A DNA stretch of 64,000 nt from Acidobacteriota bacterium. Lineage in GTDB: Bacteria; Acidobacteriota; Blastocatellia; Pyrinomonadales; Pyrinomonadaceae. Where the stretch lies: positions 1 through 64,000 of the forward strand of contig QHXN01000036.1 in NCBI GenBank assembly GCA_003222975.1. The letters run 5' to 3'. A program made the position numbers and the translations under genes. This document shows, one piece after another, positions 10,603 through 19,891 of the stretch. The notes under the pieces are model-generated. The model was given only the letters and a program-made list of their open reading frames with translations. It was not told the origin of the DNA and did not search any database. Within the stretch, counting starts at the first letter, position 1. Each line of letters begins with the position of its first letter.

Positions 10603-12996
10603 TCACTCGTCACCTTCTCGCCCGCGCGACTGCGCGCCGAACTGCTTAAGCACTTCCCGGCGCTCCTTGCCGTGCAGGTCTGTGTCGAGGCGCGAGAGCG
10701 CGACCACGACCACATCGCGGTGGTGGACTTCGGCCTCGCCGCCCTCGCGCGTGACTTCGAGCCAGAGGCGGTGGATGAGGCCCACGTCCGCCTCCGACAG
10801 CTCCGGCGCGTGCGCGCCGAGGTAGAAGTCGTGCGCCGTGCCTTCGGGGTCTATGACGCGGAACGAGACTTGTCGGCTCGGCTTGTGCGGCAGCGCCTCC
10901 CACGCCTCGCCGAGCAGATGCGCCTGCTCTTCGGGCGTCATCACGGAGGAACGGCCCGCGATGATCTCGGAGGATTCGAGCTGCGCGGCGGTGTGCGCGA
11001 TGGCCTGGAAGACGTTCGACGAAGGCACAACGAGCAGGTCAACGTGCTTGCCCGCTTTTTCCGCCAGCGCCACGACGCGGCTGAAGAGCAACTGCTCGTA
11101 GCTGGTGAAGAGGTGTTGCTCGCCGATGTCCTCGTAGCCGGTGTCGGGGCCTCTGAGGAGTTGCACGGTCATCATCACCAGGTCGCGCTTGCCCGTGTGC
11201 GTCAGCTCCAGCGCCTTGCGGACGTGTTCGAGCGTGTTGTAGTCGCGCACGAGGCAGAGGGTGTTGCCGGGGCGCACCTCGACTGTCTCGTTCGAGACGG
11301 TCTCCTGTGTCGAGACGCGGAACTGATCTACGGCGGTGCGGTGCGCCTCCTCGCCGCGCCGGCGCTCGTTGACACGCTCGGAGACGGAGAAGACCGTGAA
11401 GAAGACGAGCGTGAAGGCGATGCCGCTGACGGTCGCCACCTGTTTGGTGGCGAGGTTGACCGCGGCGACCGAGAAGAGGATCAGCATGATCAGGCCCAGG
11501 CCGACCGGAATCTCCGTCGAGCCGACGCGCAGGTTGAGCGGCACCTTCCACTCGCGCCGCTCCTTGCGCTGGAAGCGCAGCACCGTCATCGAGAGCGAGT
11601 TGAAGAAGAAAGACCAGATGACGCCGAAGGCGTAGGCCTCGCCGAGCACGAAGGTGTTGCCGCGCGAGCCGATGATCGCGACGAGTTGCAGTATCGCGAT
11701 CAGGTTAATCATGCGGAAGGTCGTGCCGTAGCGCTTGTGCGGCGCGCGGAACCAGTCGGTCATCACGCCGTCCTCCGAGACGCGGTTCAGCACTCCGTTC
11801 GCGCCGATGATCGAGGTGTTGATCGCCCCGGCGAGCATCAGGAAGCCGACGATGACGATGAACGCCTGGAACAGGAGCCTCAAGGGGAGCGGGCCGATCA
11901 GGTACATCGAGATGCCGCTGATGAGGTTGTTGAAATACTGCGGGCGCACAGAGTCGGGGATGATGGCGTAGGCGAAGAACGAGACGAGCGAGGTGAACAA
12001 AAGCGAATAGAGGAAGATGACCATGCCCGCCTTCATCAGGTTCCTGTGCTTCGGGTACTCCAGCTCGCGGTTGACCTGCGCGAGAGATTCTTCGCCCGAC
12101 ATGGCGAGGAACGAGTGGCCGAACGCCATCAGGATGCCGATCAGGCCGATGAGCGCGCCCGCGTTCGGCACGATCTTGTAATGCGTGCTCCGCTCGACGC
12201 CCGCGCCTCCGGCCTCCGCCCCGCCGGTCAGGTTGCCCTCGTCGAGCGCGGCGGACTCTTCCGCGGTGACTTTGCGCAGTTCACCGGGGATGAGCCGCGG
12301 CATCCAGCCGACGGCGTCCTCGTTGAAGGTCAGGTTGCGCGGGGCGGGCGCGGGCGGCAGGCGCTGCGCCGCGGGCTTCGCCAGAATAGTGAGACCGCAC
12401 CAGGCGATTAAGAGCACGACCATGACGGACGTGACGTACATGATCTTCAGCGCGTCGTCCGACGACTCGTGAATGCCTTTCGTGTTGCGCCACCAGAAAT
12501 AGACCGTGATGAGCACGGCTATCCCGGCGGCGAAGTAATTAATCGTGTCGGGCGACGGGTTCATCGGGTAGCCGAAGTAAGTCGCGGTCTGCGCGACCAG
12601 CCCGACGATGTACTGCCCCGCCGACACGCCCGAAATCGGCCCCGTCAAAATGTAGTCGAACATTAGGGCGGAGACCGACAGCTTCGCCAGCGTCCCGCCC
12701 ATCGCCTCCTTCACCACGCGATAGACGCCTCCGCGCGTGAACATCGCGCAGGATTCCACATAGACGGCCCTCACGGCGTAGGAGAAAAGCATCACGCCGA
12801 GGATGAACCAGGGGGCGGCCCGGCCCACGGCCTGCTCGGCGATGCCTCCGACGTAGTAGGCCGAGGAGCCGAGGTCGTTCAAGACTATTGCCGCCGCCCG
12901 CCAGAAGGAGATGAACGACAGCATCACGGACGTGGCGACGATGACCTTCGCCTGCCGCCCGCCCTGCCCGTTCGCCAAAGAGTCAGCCACACTCAT
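10603..12996 (-). CDS. APC-superfamily permease with a cytosolic C-terminal domain, c-di-AMP riboswitch controlled
   Basis: Inner-membrane transporter of 797 aa. About twelve hydrophobic segments span residues 20-600, including SFWRAAAIVLNDLGSSAYYVGG, FDYILTGPISGVSAGQYIVGL and GHSFLAMSGEESLAQVNRE in the APC fold. A soluble tail of about 190 residues (from VRPGNTLCLVRDYN) resembles universal-stress-type domains. The ATG at 12996 is preceded by AGGAGGT; the ORF track's extra 102 codons are leader RNA. Substrate is unproven. Because c-di-AMP riboswitches typically control potassium and osmolyte uptake, K+ or an amino-acid osmolyte is the best guess. Confidence 0.88.
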   Translation of the reverse strand: MSVADSLANGQGGRQAKVIVATSVMLSFISFWRAAAIVLNDLGSSAYYVGGIAEQAVGRAAPWFILGVMLFSYAVRAVYVESCAMFTRGGVYRVVKEAMGGTLAKLSVSALMFDYILTGPISGVSAGQYIVGLVAQTATYFGYPMNPSPDTINYFAAGIAVLITVYFWWRNTKGIHESSDDALKIMYVTSVMVVLLIAWCGLTILAKPAAQRLPPAPAPRNLTFNEDAVGWMPRLIPGELRKVTAEESAALDEGNLTGGAEAGGAGVERSTHYKIVPNAGALIGLIGILMAFGHSFLAMSGEESLAQVNRELEYPKHRNLMKAGMVIFLYSLLFTSLVSFFAYAIIPDSVRPQYFNNLISGISMYLIGPLPLRLLFQAFIVIVGFLMLAGAINTSIIGANGVLNRVSEDGVMTDWFRAPHKRYGTTFRMINLIAILQLVAIIGSRGNTFVLGEAYAFGVIWSFFFNSLSMTVLRFQRKERREWKVPLNLRVGSTEIPVGLGLIMLILFSVAAVNLATKQVATVSGIAFTLVFFTVFSVSERVNERRRGEEAHRTAVDQFRVSTQETVSNETVEVRPGNTLCLVRDYNTLEHVRKALELTHTGKRDLVMMTVQLLRGPDTGYEDIGEQHLFTSYEQLLFSRVVALAEKAGKHVDLLVVPSSNVFQAIAHTAAQLESSEIIAGRSSVMTPEEQAHLLGEAWEALPHKPSRQVSFRVIDPEGTAHDFYLGAHAPELSEADVGLIHRLWLEVTREGGEAEVHHRDVVVVALSRLDTDLHGKERREVLKQFGAQSRGREGDE

Positions 12997-13025
12997 CAGA
13001 GACCTCCTCGCCGCGCGCCGACCGT

Positions 13026-13063
13026 AAAAAGGGCGCGGAAGCACGCACGTTGCTTCCGCGCCC
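13026..13063 (-). terminator. Intrinsic terminator of the riboswitch expression platform
   Basis: A 13-bp perfect stem GGGCGCGGAAGCA / TGCTTCCGCGCCC with a 7-nt loop is followed on the minus strand by TTTTT. It lies about 30 nt upstream of the permease ATG, directly after the c-di-AMP aptamer. It therefore looks like the off-switch controlled by the aptamer. Confidence 0.88.
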
Positions 13064-13084
13064 TCTAGAGTTCCGAGCCGCGGC

Positions 13085-13239
13085 GGTGTCCTTCCCTTGA
13101 AGCCTGCGAGGTTAGCTGTCGGGCTAGAACGTGGAAGTGTTCTACGCGCGCCGCGAAAAGTCCCGGCGGACTCTCCGACAACCGTGCGCGATTCGCCCCG
13201 TGCCGCGCCACCCATGGCGGCGTCGGCGTCGGTTCCCCC
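13085..13239 (-). ncRNA. c-di-AMP riboswitch (ydaO-yuaA class)
   Basis: On the minus strand the leader contains CCCGACAGCTAACCTCGC (13123-13106) followed by AGGC, the hallmark 3' core of ydaO-type aptamers. Upstream are GGGGGAACCG (near 13239) and GGGGCGAATC (near 13199), which match the conserved 5' core GGGGUGAAUC with one change. The order, spacing and following terminator-permease arrangement fit the class. Edges are approximate. In known members, c-di-AMP binding turns expression off. Binding here is inference from sequence. Confidence 0.9.
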
Positions 13240-13338
13240 GCGCTGCCCCTCCCGCGCCCCTTGCCCGGACGCCGTGAGCAGCTTCGGCAGACGATTTGTC
13301 AACGCGTGGAATCTTACGCCCGCCCCCGCCCCAAGGCA

Positions 13339-13472
13339 ATTGCGGAGCGGCGGATTTCGGATTGCCGATTTGAGGAGGCGTGACGCTGATCAAATACGCC
13401 CCGAACTCCGGCGCGGCGCTGACGAATGACTTCGAGAGGCAGCGCGGCCCCGTCAATCCGCCGCTCCGCAAT
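13339..13472. repeat. Inverted repeat at the 3' end of the upstream permease gene
   Basis: Arms ATTGCGGAGCGGCGGATT (13339-13356) and its exact complement (13455-13472), 98 nt apart. The right arm begins 4 nt past the permease stop. Probably a transcript-end structure separating that gene from the riboswitch transcript. A shorter GGATTTCGGATTGCCGATTTG stretch next to the left arm has loose 7-nt wording. Confidence 0.75.
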
Positions 13473-13476
13473 CGCG

Positions 13477-15462
13477 TTAGCCGCCGACGTGCACGGCGGG
13501 GCGGCGATCCGGGTCGCTCTCGACCTGCCGCAGAACCTCGCGCGTGACCGGCGCGGTGTCGCCCTCGCCGAAGAAGATGTATTCAAAGATGTGGGCGACG
13601 GGGTTGCCCTCAGTCCAACTGAAGTAGGCGTGCGGCAGCTTGCCCGTCGTGTCGCGGACGTGGAGCAGGAAGGCGGCGATGGAGTTCGGCACGGTCGAGC
13701 TTTCGGCGCGGAGCACGTGGTAGCCGCCGACTTCGACGCCCTTGATCTCCATCACGTCTGTAAACTCCGAGGCGTCGCACACCTTCACCTCAAGGAACAA
13801 GACCTTCTCTTTTTTCGGGATGTGGTTGTCCTCGCGCTGCTCTTTCTCTTTCAACCTGTACTCCCCGACATCGCCGCGCCCCGGCCGGATGGCGATGATG
13901 TGTATCTCGCCTCTGCCAGCCTCGCGAATGAAAGACTCGGCGGCCTCGTCCATCTCTATCCGCTCGACGCGCAACTCGGTCGTGCGCCACACCCTCGACA
14001 GGAACGACGCGACGACGATAGCCCCGATGAAGATGGAAGCGATCTTGATTCCGTCGGTGCGCTCGACGACGTTGACCACCGTCGTGTACGCGAAGACCAG
14101 CGCGATGAGGGCGAAGGCGAACGTCCGCGCGCGCCAACCCTTCCGCCTCAACTCCGAAAGAGTCACGGCCACCGCCGCCGAACTCATCAGGACGAGCACG
14201 CCCGTCGCGTAAGCCCCGCCCTGCGCGTCAACGTCCGCCTTGAAGATGACCGTCACCGCGAAGGCCACCGACGTGAAGACCAGGACGAGCGGGCGCGTCG
14301 CCTTCGCCCAGTTCGGGGCCATCCCGTAGCGCGGCAGGTAGCGCGGCACGATGTTCAGCAGCCCGGCCATCGCCGACGCGCCCGCGAACCAGAGGATCAG
14401 GATTGTGCTCACGTCGTAAACGGTGCCGAAACCTTCGCCCAGGAATTTGTGCGCGAGGTAGGCGAGCGCGCGACCGTTCGCCGCGCCGGCCTGCTGATCT
14501 TCGGTCGCCGCCCGAAATGCTTCGGCAGGAATCAGGGTGGTCGTCACGAAACTGCTGGCGATCAGAAAGACGCTCATGATGAGCGCGGCACTGAGAAGCA
14601 GTTTGCGCGTGTTGCGCACGCGGCCCGCCGGATTCTTATCCGTGTCCGCCTTGTCGCCTTTAATCAGCGGCATCACGGCCACGCCGGTCTCGAACCCCGA
14701 AAGTCCGAGCGCGAGTTTGGGAAAGAGCAGGAGCGCGACGCCGATCATCAACAGAGGGTTCCCGTGGACTCTGGGCGCGGCGAAGAGCGCGTCCTTCCAG
14801 CTCGGCACGACCTCCGGGTGGAGCGCTATCTGATAGACGCCGAAGCCGAGCACGACGAGGTTGAGCAGGAGGTAAGAGGCGACGAGGATGACGGCGATGC
14901 CGATGGCCTCCTTAAAGCCTTTGAGGAAGATTCCGCCGAGCAGCGCGACCAGCGCGAGCGTGACGACGACTTTGTATTCGTGACCGAGAAAACTGCGCAC
15001 GAAAGGGTTCTCGATGACGTGCGCCGTCGCGTCCGCCGCCGAGAGCGTGATGGTGATCACGAAGTCGGTGGCGACGAACCCGAGCAGCATCAGCACGAAC
15101 AGCTTACCCTTCCACCAGGACAGAAGGTGTTCGAGCATCGAGATCGAGCCTTCGCCGTGCGGGCTTTCGGCGGCGACGCGGTTGTAGATCGGGAGCGCGC
15201 CGAAAAGTGTCAACAGGACGAGGATCAGCGTGGCGATGGGCGAGAGCGCCCCGGCGGCCAGGAAGGCGATGCCCGGTTGGTAACCGAGCGTCGAGAAATA
15301 ATCTACGCCCGTCAGGCACATCACCTTCCACCACGGGTGCTGTTGGTGATGCCCCTCGCGCTCGTGCGGCCCCTCTATCTCTTGGGTCTGTCCCTTGAGC
15401 AGCCAGCGCCTGAACTTCCCTACCTTTCTCTCCTCAGTTCGCGGGATTGCCGTCTCGGCCAT
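13477..15462 (-). CDS. APC-superfamily permease (amino-acid or K+ type)
   Basis: Inner-membrane transporter of 661 aa. The soluble N terminus is followed by [16 protein letters not shown], a signature I associate with a widespread APC permease group, then about twelve membrane segments (for example [17 protein letters not shown] and [25 protein letters not shown]). A cytosolic tail of about 150 residues begins near [12 protein letters not shown]. The ATG at 15462 follows AGGAGG at 5 nt and suits better than the ORF-track start at 15504. It precedes the riboswitch-controlled permease in the same direction. Whether the two form one functional transport set is unproven. Confidence 0.86.
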   Translation of the reverse strand: MAETAIPRTEERKVGKFRRWLLKGQTQEIEGPHEREGHHQQHPWWKVMCLTGVDYFSTLGYQPGIAFLAAGALSPIATLILVLLTLFGALPIYNRVAAESPHGEGSISMLEHLLSWWKGKLFVLMLLGFVATDFVITITLSAADATAHVIENPFVRSFLGHEYKVVVTLALVALLGGIFLKGFKEAIGIAVILVASYLLLNLVVLGFGVYQIALHPEVVPSWKDALFAAPRVHGNPLLMIGVALLLFPKLALGLSGFETGVAVMPLIKGDKADTDKNPAGRVRNTRKLLLSAALIMSVFLIASSFVTTTLIPAEAFRAATEDQQAGAANGRALAYLAHKFLGEGFGTVYDVSTILILWFAGASAMAGLLNIVPRYLPRYGMAPNWAKATRPLVLVFTSVAFAVTVIFKADVDAQGGAYATGVLVLMSSAAVAVTLSELRRKGWRARTFAFALIALVFAYTTVVNVVERTDGIKIASIFIGAIVVASFLSRVWRTTELRVERIEMDEAAESFIREAGRGEIHIIAIRPGRGDVGEYRLKEKEQREDNHIPKKEKVLFLEVKVCDASEFTDVMEIKGVEVGGYHVLRAESSTVPNSIAAFLLHVRDTTGKLPHAYFSWTEGNPVAHIFEYIFFGEGDTAPVTREVLRQVESDPDRRPAVHVGG

Positions 15463-15508
15463 CTGCCCCTCCTGCCCGGAGGACGGGAGCGCCGCCCCGC
15501 TCACTTCA

Positions 15509-15540
15509 CCGCGCCCGCCGTTCGCGAACGGCGGGCGCGG
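15509..15540 (-). promoter_or_regulatory. 32-nt perfect palindrome in the permease leader
   Basis: CCGCGCCCGCCGTTCG followed at once by its exact complement, giving a 16-bp stem without loop, 46 nt upstream of the permease ATG. No T tract follows on either strand. It could be a dimeric protein operator or a leader hairpin. Confidence 0.6.
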
Positions 15541-15923
15541 GGCGTCTAGCCCCGTCGTACCCTCTCAGTACGGATTGGACTTATTGCTTGTCAGGATTTG
15601 TACCAAACCGCCTCTCACAAATCAATCTTCTTTCACCGCCCGTCAAGTCGCGTGCCTCTCGAACGGGGAAGCGGTGCGCGGTGGCGTTGATCGGCATTTG
15701 TAGTGAAGGCCGGGCGCGTGCGGCCTTCGCTCAAATGCTCAATGCTTACTGTCTTCTGTTTTCCCCGGCGGTGTGTTAAAGTCTGGAACTGACAAACCTT
15801 TGGCAGTGTCCTGAAGGGTGCGAGTTCCAGCAGGCGAAGCACACTTCTTCCAGCCGCCGCGACAACAGTACAAGCAGCAGAGCGCCCGACACGTCTCTCA
15901 CGGCGGAGCGAGCAATTGGCCGT
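15541..15923. other. Divergent intergenic region without a gene
   Basis: No supportable ORF. A 7-bp hairpin GAAGGCC / GGCCTTC lies at 15705-15728. The region must hold promoters for the leftward permease and the rightward regulator, but I could not assign convincing hexamers. Confidence 0.4.
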
Positions 15924-18900
15924 ATGATTTCACGTTCGCAGAAAGGGAACGCCGAGGCCGGCGAGCGTGCGCCGGGCGGCGCGGGGTCGCGCGTCGTTCG
16001 CATAGACAGCGGGGGGCGCGCGGGCCGCGGCGGCTCGTCGCCTCCGGCCTCGCTCGACCAGCAGCTCGAAGAGACGCGCGAGCTTTTAGACCGCGGCCTG
16101 CCGACCGCCGCCGAGGCGCGACTGCGCCAGATCATCGCGGCGGCGCGGCGCGACCCCGCGGTGCTCGCCCGCGCGCGCCGCCTGCTCTCGGTCACGCTCG
16201 GAATGCTCGGACACTACGGCGACTCTCTCGAAGCCGTACAGATGTACGAGTCAGCCGACCCTGCGGGCGCGCTCGACGCGGAGGCCGCGACGGGCATGCG
16301 CGTCCAGCTCGGCCTCGCGTATAACTACATGGGCGACCACCCGAAGGCCATCGCCATCCTCAACGCGGAGCTTCGCACGGCCTCGGAGCGCGGCGGCTCC
16401 GACGCGCAGCTCGGCGACATCTACGCGGCGCTGGCGCGCGTCTATCGCTCGATCAACGAATACTCCATCGCGCGCGACCACTCGAACAAGGCGCTCGAAC
16501 ATTACCGCCGCACGGGCGACTGGCGGGGTCTGGCCGAGGGCTACTTCGGCCTCGCCAACGCCGACTCCCACGAGGGACTCTACGAGCGCGCGCTGGAGAA
16601 CTTCGAGCAGGCCATACAGCTCGTCGGCGAGCGACCCGCGGCGGCCCTGCTCGGCAGGATTTACAACAACATCGCCGGCTCCCTCTGGTTCCTCAAGCGC
16701 CCGCACGACGGCATCCGCGCGCTGGAGAAGGCCGTCACCTATTACGAGACGACCGAGCACAAGGACAACGCCGCCAGCGGCTTCAATAACCTCGGCATCA
16801 CCCTCATGCTCATCGGCGAGTGGGATCGCGCGCACGCGGCCCTCAAGCGCGCGCTCGAACTCGCCATGGAGATTGACGAGCACGCCGCGCCCACCTCGAT
16901 GATCTTCGACTCGCTCGGCGAGCTGAGGATGTACCGCGGCGACCTCGAAGGCGCGCGCGGCTACCTGGAGCGCGCCGTCGAGACCGCGACGCGCCACGGC
17001 AAGAACTGGTACGCCGCCCAGGCCATGCGCACCGCGACGCGCTGCTACATCGCGCTGGGGCTGACCGACAAGGCTCTGGCGATGGGAGAGAGGGCGCACG
17101 CGCTCGCCGAGAAGATCGGCGACCGCCAGGCGGTCTGCGAATCGAACCTCCTGCTCGCGGAGGCGCGATTGCAGAACGGCGAGCCTGAGACTTGCGTGGC
17201 GCTCCTGGAAAAAGTCTCGGAAGGGATCGCCGACTCGGCCACGGACATCGCCGTCGCGGGCGAGGCGCAGCGCGTCTATGGCCTGCTCGCGCTGGAGCAG
17301 GGGGACGCCGCGCGCGCCGCCTACCACTTCGGGCGCTGCCTCTCGATCTCGGAGCTGATCGGCGACCGCTACCGCACGGCCCGCGCGCACTACCTCCTGG
17401 GCCGCGCCCACGCCGCCGCCGCGCAATCAGAGCGCGCCGCCGAGCACCTCGGCCTCGCCGTCCACACCTTCCGCGAGCTGGGCGCGAAGCTCGACCTGGA
17501 GCGCGCCGAAGAGTTCCTCGAAGAGTTCGAGAGCGTCGCCGCCCGTGAGCACGCCGAGCCGCCCGCGCCCGCGCAGCTCCTGACGCTCAGGCTGGCCGAG
17601 GCCGTGGCCTCGCGCGAGCTTCTGCTGCGCGAGCTGGCTGCGGTCATCCACCAGGAGACGCGCGCGGCGCGCGTCCTCGTCGCGGAGGCGGGCGAGGACG
17701 ACCACACGAAGGTCGTCATCTCCCACGGCTGCACCCCCGCCGAGGCCGCGCAAGTCTCAGCCGCGCTCGAACGCGCGCGGACGGAGGAAGAACGCGAGCG
17801 CCTCTCGTCCGAAGAGGACGCGAGCCTCGTCGTGCTGCGCCCTTCGAGCGCTCCGCCCGCGACGCTCTTCGTCTCGCCGCGCGCCGCCTGCGCGCTGCCC
17901 GCGGGCCAGCCTTTGGAGCCGCTGCTGAGAGTCGTCGAGTTGGGGATGGACGTGTGCGCCCTGCGCACGCGCGCGCGCACAGGGGCCGGTCCGCAGGCGC
18001 CGGACTCGCTCGCCGGCGCTTCGCTCATGCCCGGCTTCATACACTCCAGCCCGGCCATGACGCGGCTCGTCGAAGAGGTTCACAAGATTCGCTCGTCGGA
18101 CGTGACGGTTCTGATCACGGGCGAGTCGGGCACGGGCAAGGAACTCGTCGCGCGCGCCATCCACGCGCTCTCCTCCCGACGCGGCAAGGTCTTCGTCCCC
18201 TTCAACTGCACCGCCGTGCCCAAGGAATTGTCTGAAGGCTACCTGTTCGGCTACCGCCGCGGCGCGTTCACGGGGGCCGTCCACGACTCGCAGGGCGTCA
18301 TCCGCACCGCCGCCGCCGGCACGCTCTTCCTCGACGAGATAGGCGACCTGCCCCTGGACGTGCAGCCCAAAATTCTGAGGTTCTTGCAGGAGGGTGAGAT
18401 TCAGCCGCTCGGCGAGCAGCGCCCGCAGAAGGTTGACGTGCGCATCATCACGGCCACCAACACAGACCTTGAAGGGATGGTCGCCGACGGTCGCTTCCGC
18501 GAAGACCTCTACTACAGATTGAACGTCATACGCCTGCGCGTGCCGCCTCTGCGCGAGCGGCGCAGCGAGATTCCGACCATCGTCAACTACTACATCAACC
18601 ACTACTCGGCCAAGTTCGGGCGGCGCGACATCACCGTCACGCCGCAGACGCTCGACCTCCTGATGGTCTGCGACTGGCCCGGCAACGTCCGCCAGCTCAC
18701 CAACGAGATTCAGCGCATCATCGCGCGCGCCGAAGACGGCACAATCATCACGCCCGACCACCTCTCGCCGGAGCTGCACCGCGTCGCCCCCTTCGCGCAG
18801 AGCGCCGCCGCGCCCGCGCCGCTGGGCCACGCCTCAAGCCTCGCCGCAGCCGCCGCCACCGACGCCATCGCGCAGGGACTCACGCTCGCCGACGCGATGG

Positions 18901-19040
18901 CCGAGCTTGAGCGGCGCATGATCGCCGAGGCGCTCAGGAAGCACAAAGGCAACATCTCGCGCGCCGCGCGCGAACTCGGATTGACGCGCCGCGGCCTCTA
19001 CCTCAAACTCGGTCGCTACGACCTCAGCGCCAGCGCCTGA
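15924..19040 (+). CDS. TPR-GAF-sigma54-AAA+-Fis transcriptional regulator
   Basis: Enhancer-binding activator of RNA polymerase-sigma54, 1038 aa. Residues ~45-530 are tetratricopeptide-like helical repeats. About 540-690 looks like a GAF domain. The AAA+ core holds Walker A GESGTGKE, the sigma54-contact loop GAFTGA (in YRRGAFTGAVH), Walker B TLFLDEIGDLP and the RFREDLYYRLNVI block. The C terminus is a Fis-type helix-turn-helix (KHKGNISRAARELGLTRRGLY). All catalytic motifs are intact. The position usually reading ESELFGH is LSEGYLFGY. Replacement of a receiver by a large TPR array suggests a protein partner rather than phosphorylation controls it. Targets unknown; no rpoN gene or -24/-12 site was identified here. 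Confidence 0.93.
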   Translation: MISRSQKGNAEAGERAPGGAGSRVVRIDSGGRAGRGGSSPPASLDQQLEETRELLDRGLPTAAEARLRQIIAAARRDPAVLARARRLLSVTLGMLGHYGDSLEAVQMYESADPAGALDAEAATGMRVQLGLAYNYMGDHPKAIAILNAELRTASERGGSDAQLGDIYAALARVYRSINEYSIARDHSNKALEHYRRTGDWRGLAEGYFGLANADSHEGLYERALENFEQAIQLVGERPAAALLGRIYNNIAGSLWFLKRPHDGIRALEKAVTYYETTEHKDNAASGFNNLGITLMLIGEWDRAHAALKRALELAMEIDEHAAPTSMIFDSLGELRMYRGDLEGARGYLERAVETATRHGKNWYAAQAMRTATRCYIALGLTDKALAMGERAHALAEKIGDRQAVCESNLLLAEARLQNGEPETCVALLEKVSEGIADSATDIAVAGEAQRVYGLLALEQGDAARAAYHFGRCLSISELIGDRYRTARAHYLLGRAHAAAAQSERAAEHLGLAVHTFRELGAKLDLERAEEFLEEFESVAAREHAEPPAPAQLLTLRLAEAVASRELLLRELAAVIHQETRAARVLVAEAGEDDHTKVVISHGCTPAEAAQVSAALERARTEEERERLSSEEDASLVVLRPSSAPPATLFVSPRAACALPAGQPLEPLLRVVELGMDVCALRTRARTGAGPQAPDSLAGASLMPGFIHSSPAMTRLVEEVHKIRSSDVTVLITGESGTGKELVARAIHALSSRRGKVFVPFNCTAVPKELSEGYLFGYRRGAFTGAVHDSQGVIRTAAAGTLFLDEIGDLPLDVQPKILRFLQEGEIQPLGEQRPQKVDVRIITATNTDLEGMVADGRFREDLYYRLNVIRLRVPPLRERRSEIPTIVNYYINHYSAKFGRRDITVTPQTLDLLMVCDWPGNVRQLTNEIQRIIARAEDGTIITPDHLSPELHRVAPFAQSAAAPAPLGHASSLAAAAATDAIAQGLTLADAMAELERRMIAEALRKHKGNISRAARELGLTRRGLYLKLGRYDLSASA

Positions 19041-19188
19041 CCTTCAGGACGAAAAGGATGAAGGCTAAAACCGCCTCCTCTCATCCTGCGTATCTTATCC
19101 GTCTATGCTAATTTTTCTTTCGCCTGACTCGTACCAATCCTGTGCCCCGATTCAGTCGGTGCGCTCCCGATAGAAAGGGCGACGAAGA

Positions 19189-19884
19189 ATGACGACCGCC
19201 ACCGACGTTAACGAACCCGCGCGACCGCGACGGCGCAGACGCGTGCTCGCCGTCGCCGCCGCCCTCGTCCTCGCCCTGCTCGCGTGGGTCGCTTACGACC
19301 TTTACGCGCCGCGCCACACGTCGCTTCGCGACTTCAACCCCGACGAGGTCGCGCGCCTTGAGACGGCGATGTGGCGCTCCTACTACAGCCGTGAGCGCCT
19401 GCGTCTCTTCGCGCAGATGTCCGAACTCCTGCGCACGCAGTACCGACTGCCGCTCTGGCGCTCGAACGCCGTGGCCTATCAGGCCGCGCGCGCCGCCTTC
19501 GTCTTCAAGGACGGCCACACGCGCAGCGACTACGAGCGGGCGCTCCCGAACCTCGTCAGCTTCTACAAATCAATCCGCGAAGTCTCCGACACGGGCTTCG
19601 ACCCGGAGCGTGCCGCGCGCCTCGAACTCGAATGGTGGATCGTCCACCGCGAGCGCTCCGAGCACGCGCCCGGCGACCTCGACCGCGCGCTTGCCGCCCT
19701 CGCCTCGGAAATCTACCGCGTCCCCGCCGAGAGGCTTTTGGAGCACGCGCGCCTACGCGCCGAGGCGATGGAGATACGCGACCGACAGGCCGAACAGGGC
19801 GGCGTCACCGAAGAAGACTGGCGGCGCATTGACGAACTGCTCCACCAGTCCTGGCGCTCCCTCCATCAAGCGGTCAACCCCTGA
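19189..19884 (+). CDS. Single-pass membrane protein, unknown
   Basis: Unrecognised 231-aa protein. A basic N terminus (PRPRRRRR) is followed by one membrane helix (VLAVAAALVLALLAWVAYDLY). The remaining ~190 residues are a helical extracytoplasmic domain with many Arg and Glu (EVARLETAMWRSYYSRERLRLF). The positive-inside rule places the N terminus in the cytosol. GAAAGGG precedes the ATG. It follows the sigma54 activator by 148 bp and converges on the kinase gene with a 7-bp gap. Confidence 0.7.
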   Translation: MTTATDVNEPARPRRRRRVLAVAAALVLALLAWVAYDLYAPRHTSLRDFNPDEVARLETAMWRSYYSRERLRLFAQMSELLRTQYRLPLWRSNAVAYQAARAAFVFKDGHTRSDYERALPNLVSFYKSIREVSDTGFDPERAARLELEWWIVHRERSEHAPGDLDRALAALASEIYRVPAERLLEHARLRAEAMEIRDRQAEQGGVTEEDWRRIDELLHQSWRSLHQAVNP

Positions 19885-19891
19885 AGGGCAA

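Noticed and set aside
10672-12411. 579-aa plus-strand ORF opposite the riboswitch-controlled permease
   Set aside because: Repetitive charged composition and no start signals; shadow of the transporter gene.
13426-15549. 707-aa plus-strand ORF opposite the permease gene
   Set aside because: Low-complexity Arg/Glu/Asp/His-rich translation typical of antisense shadows in GC-rich genes; the minus strand encodes a clear transporter.
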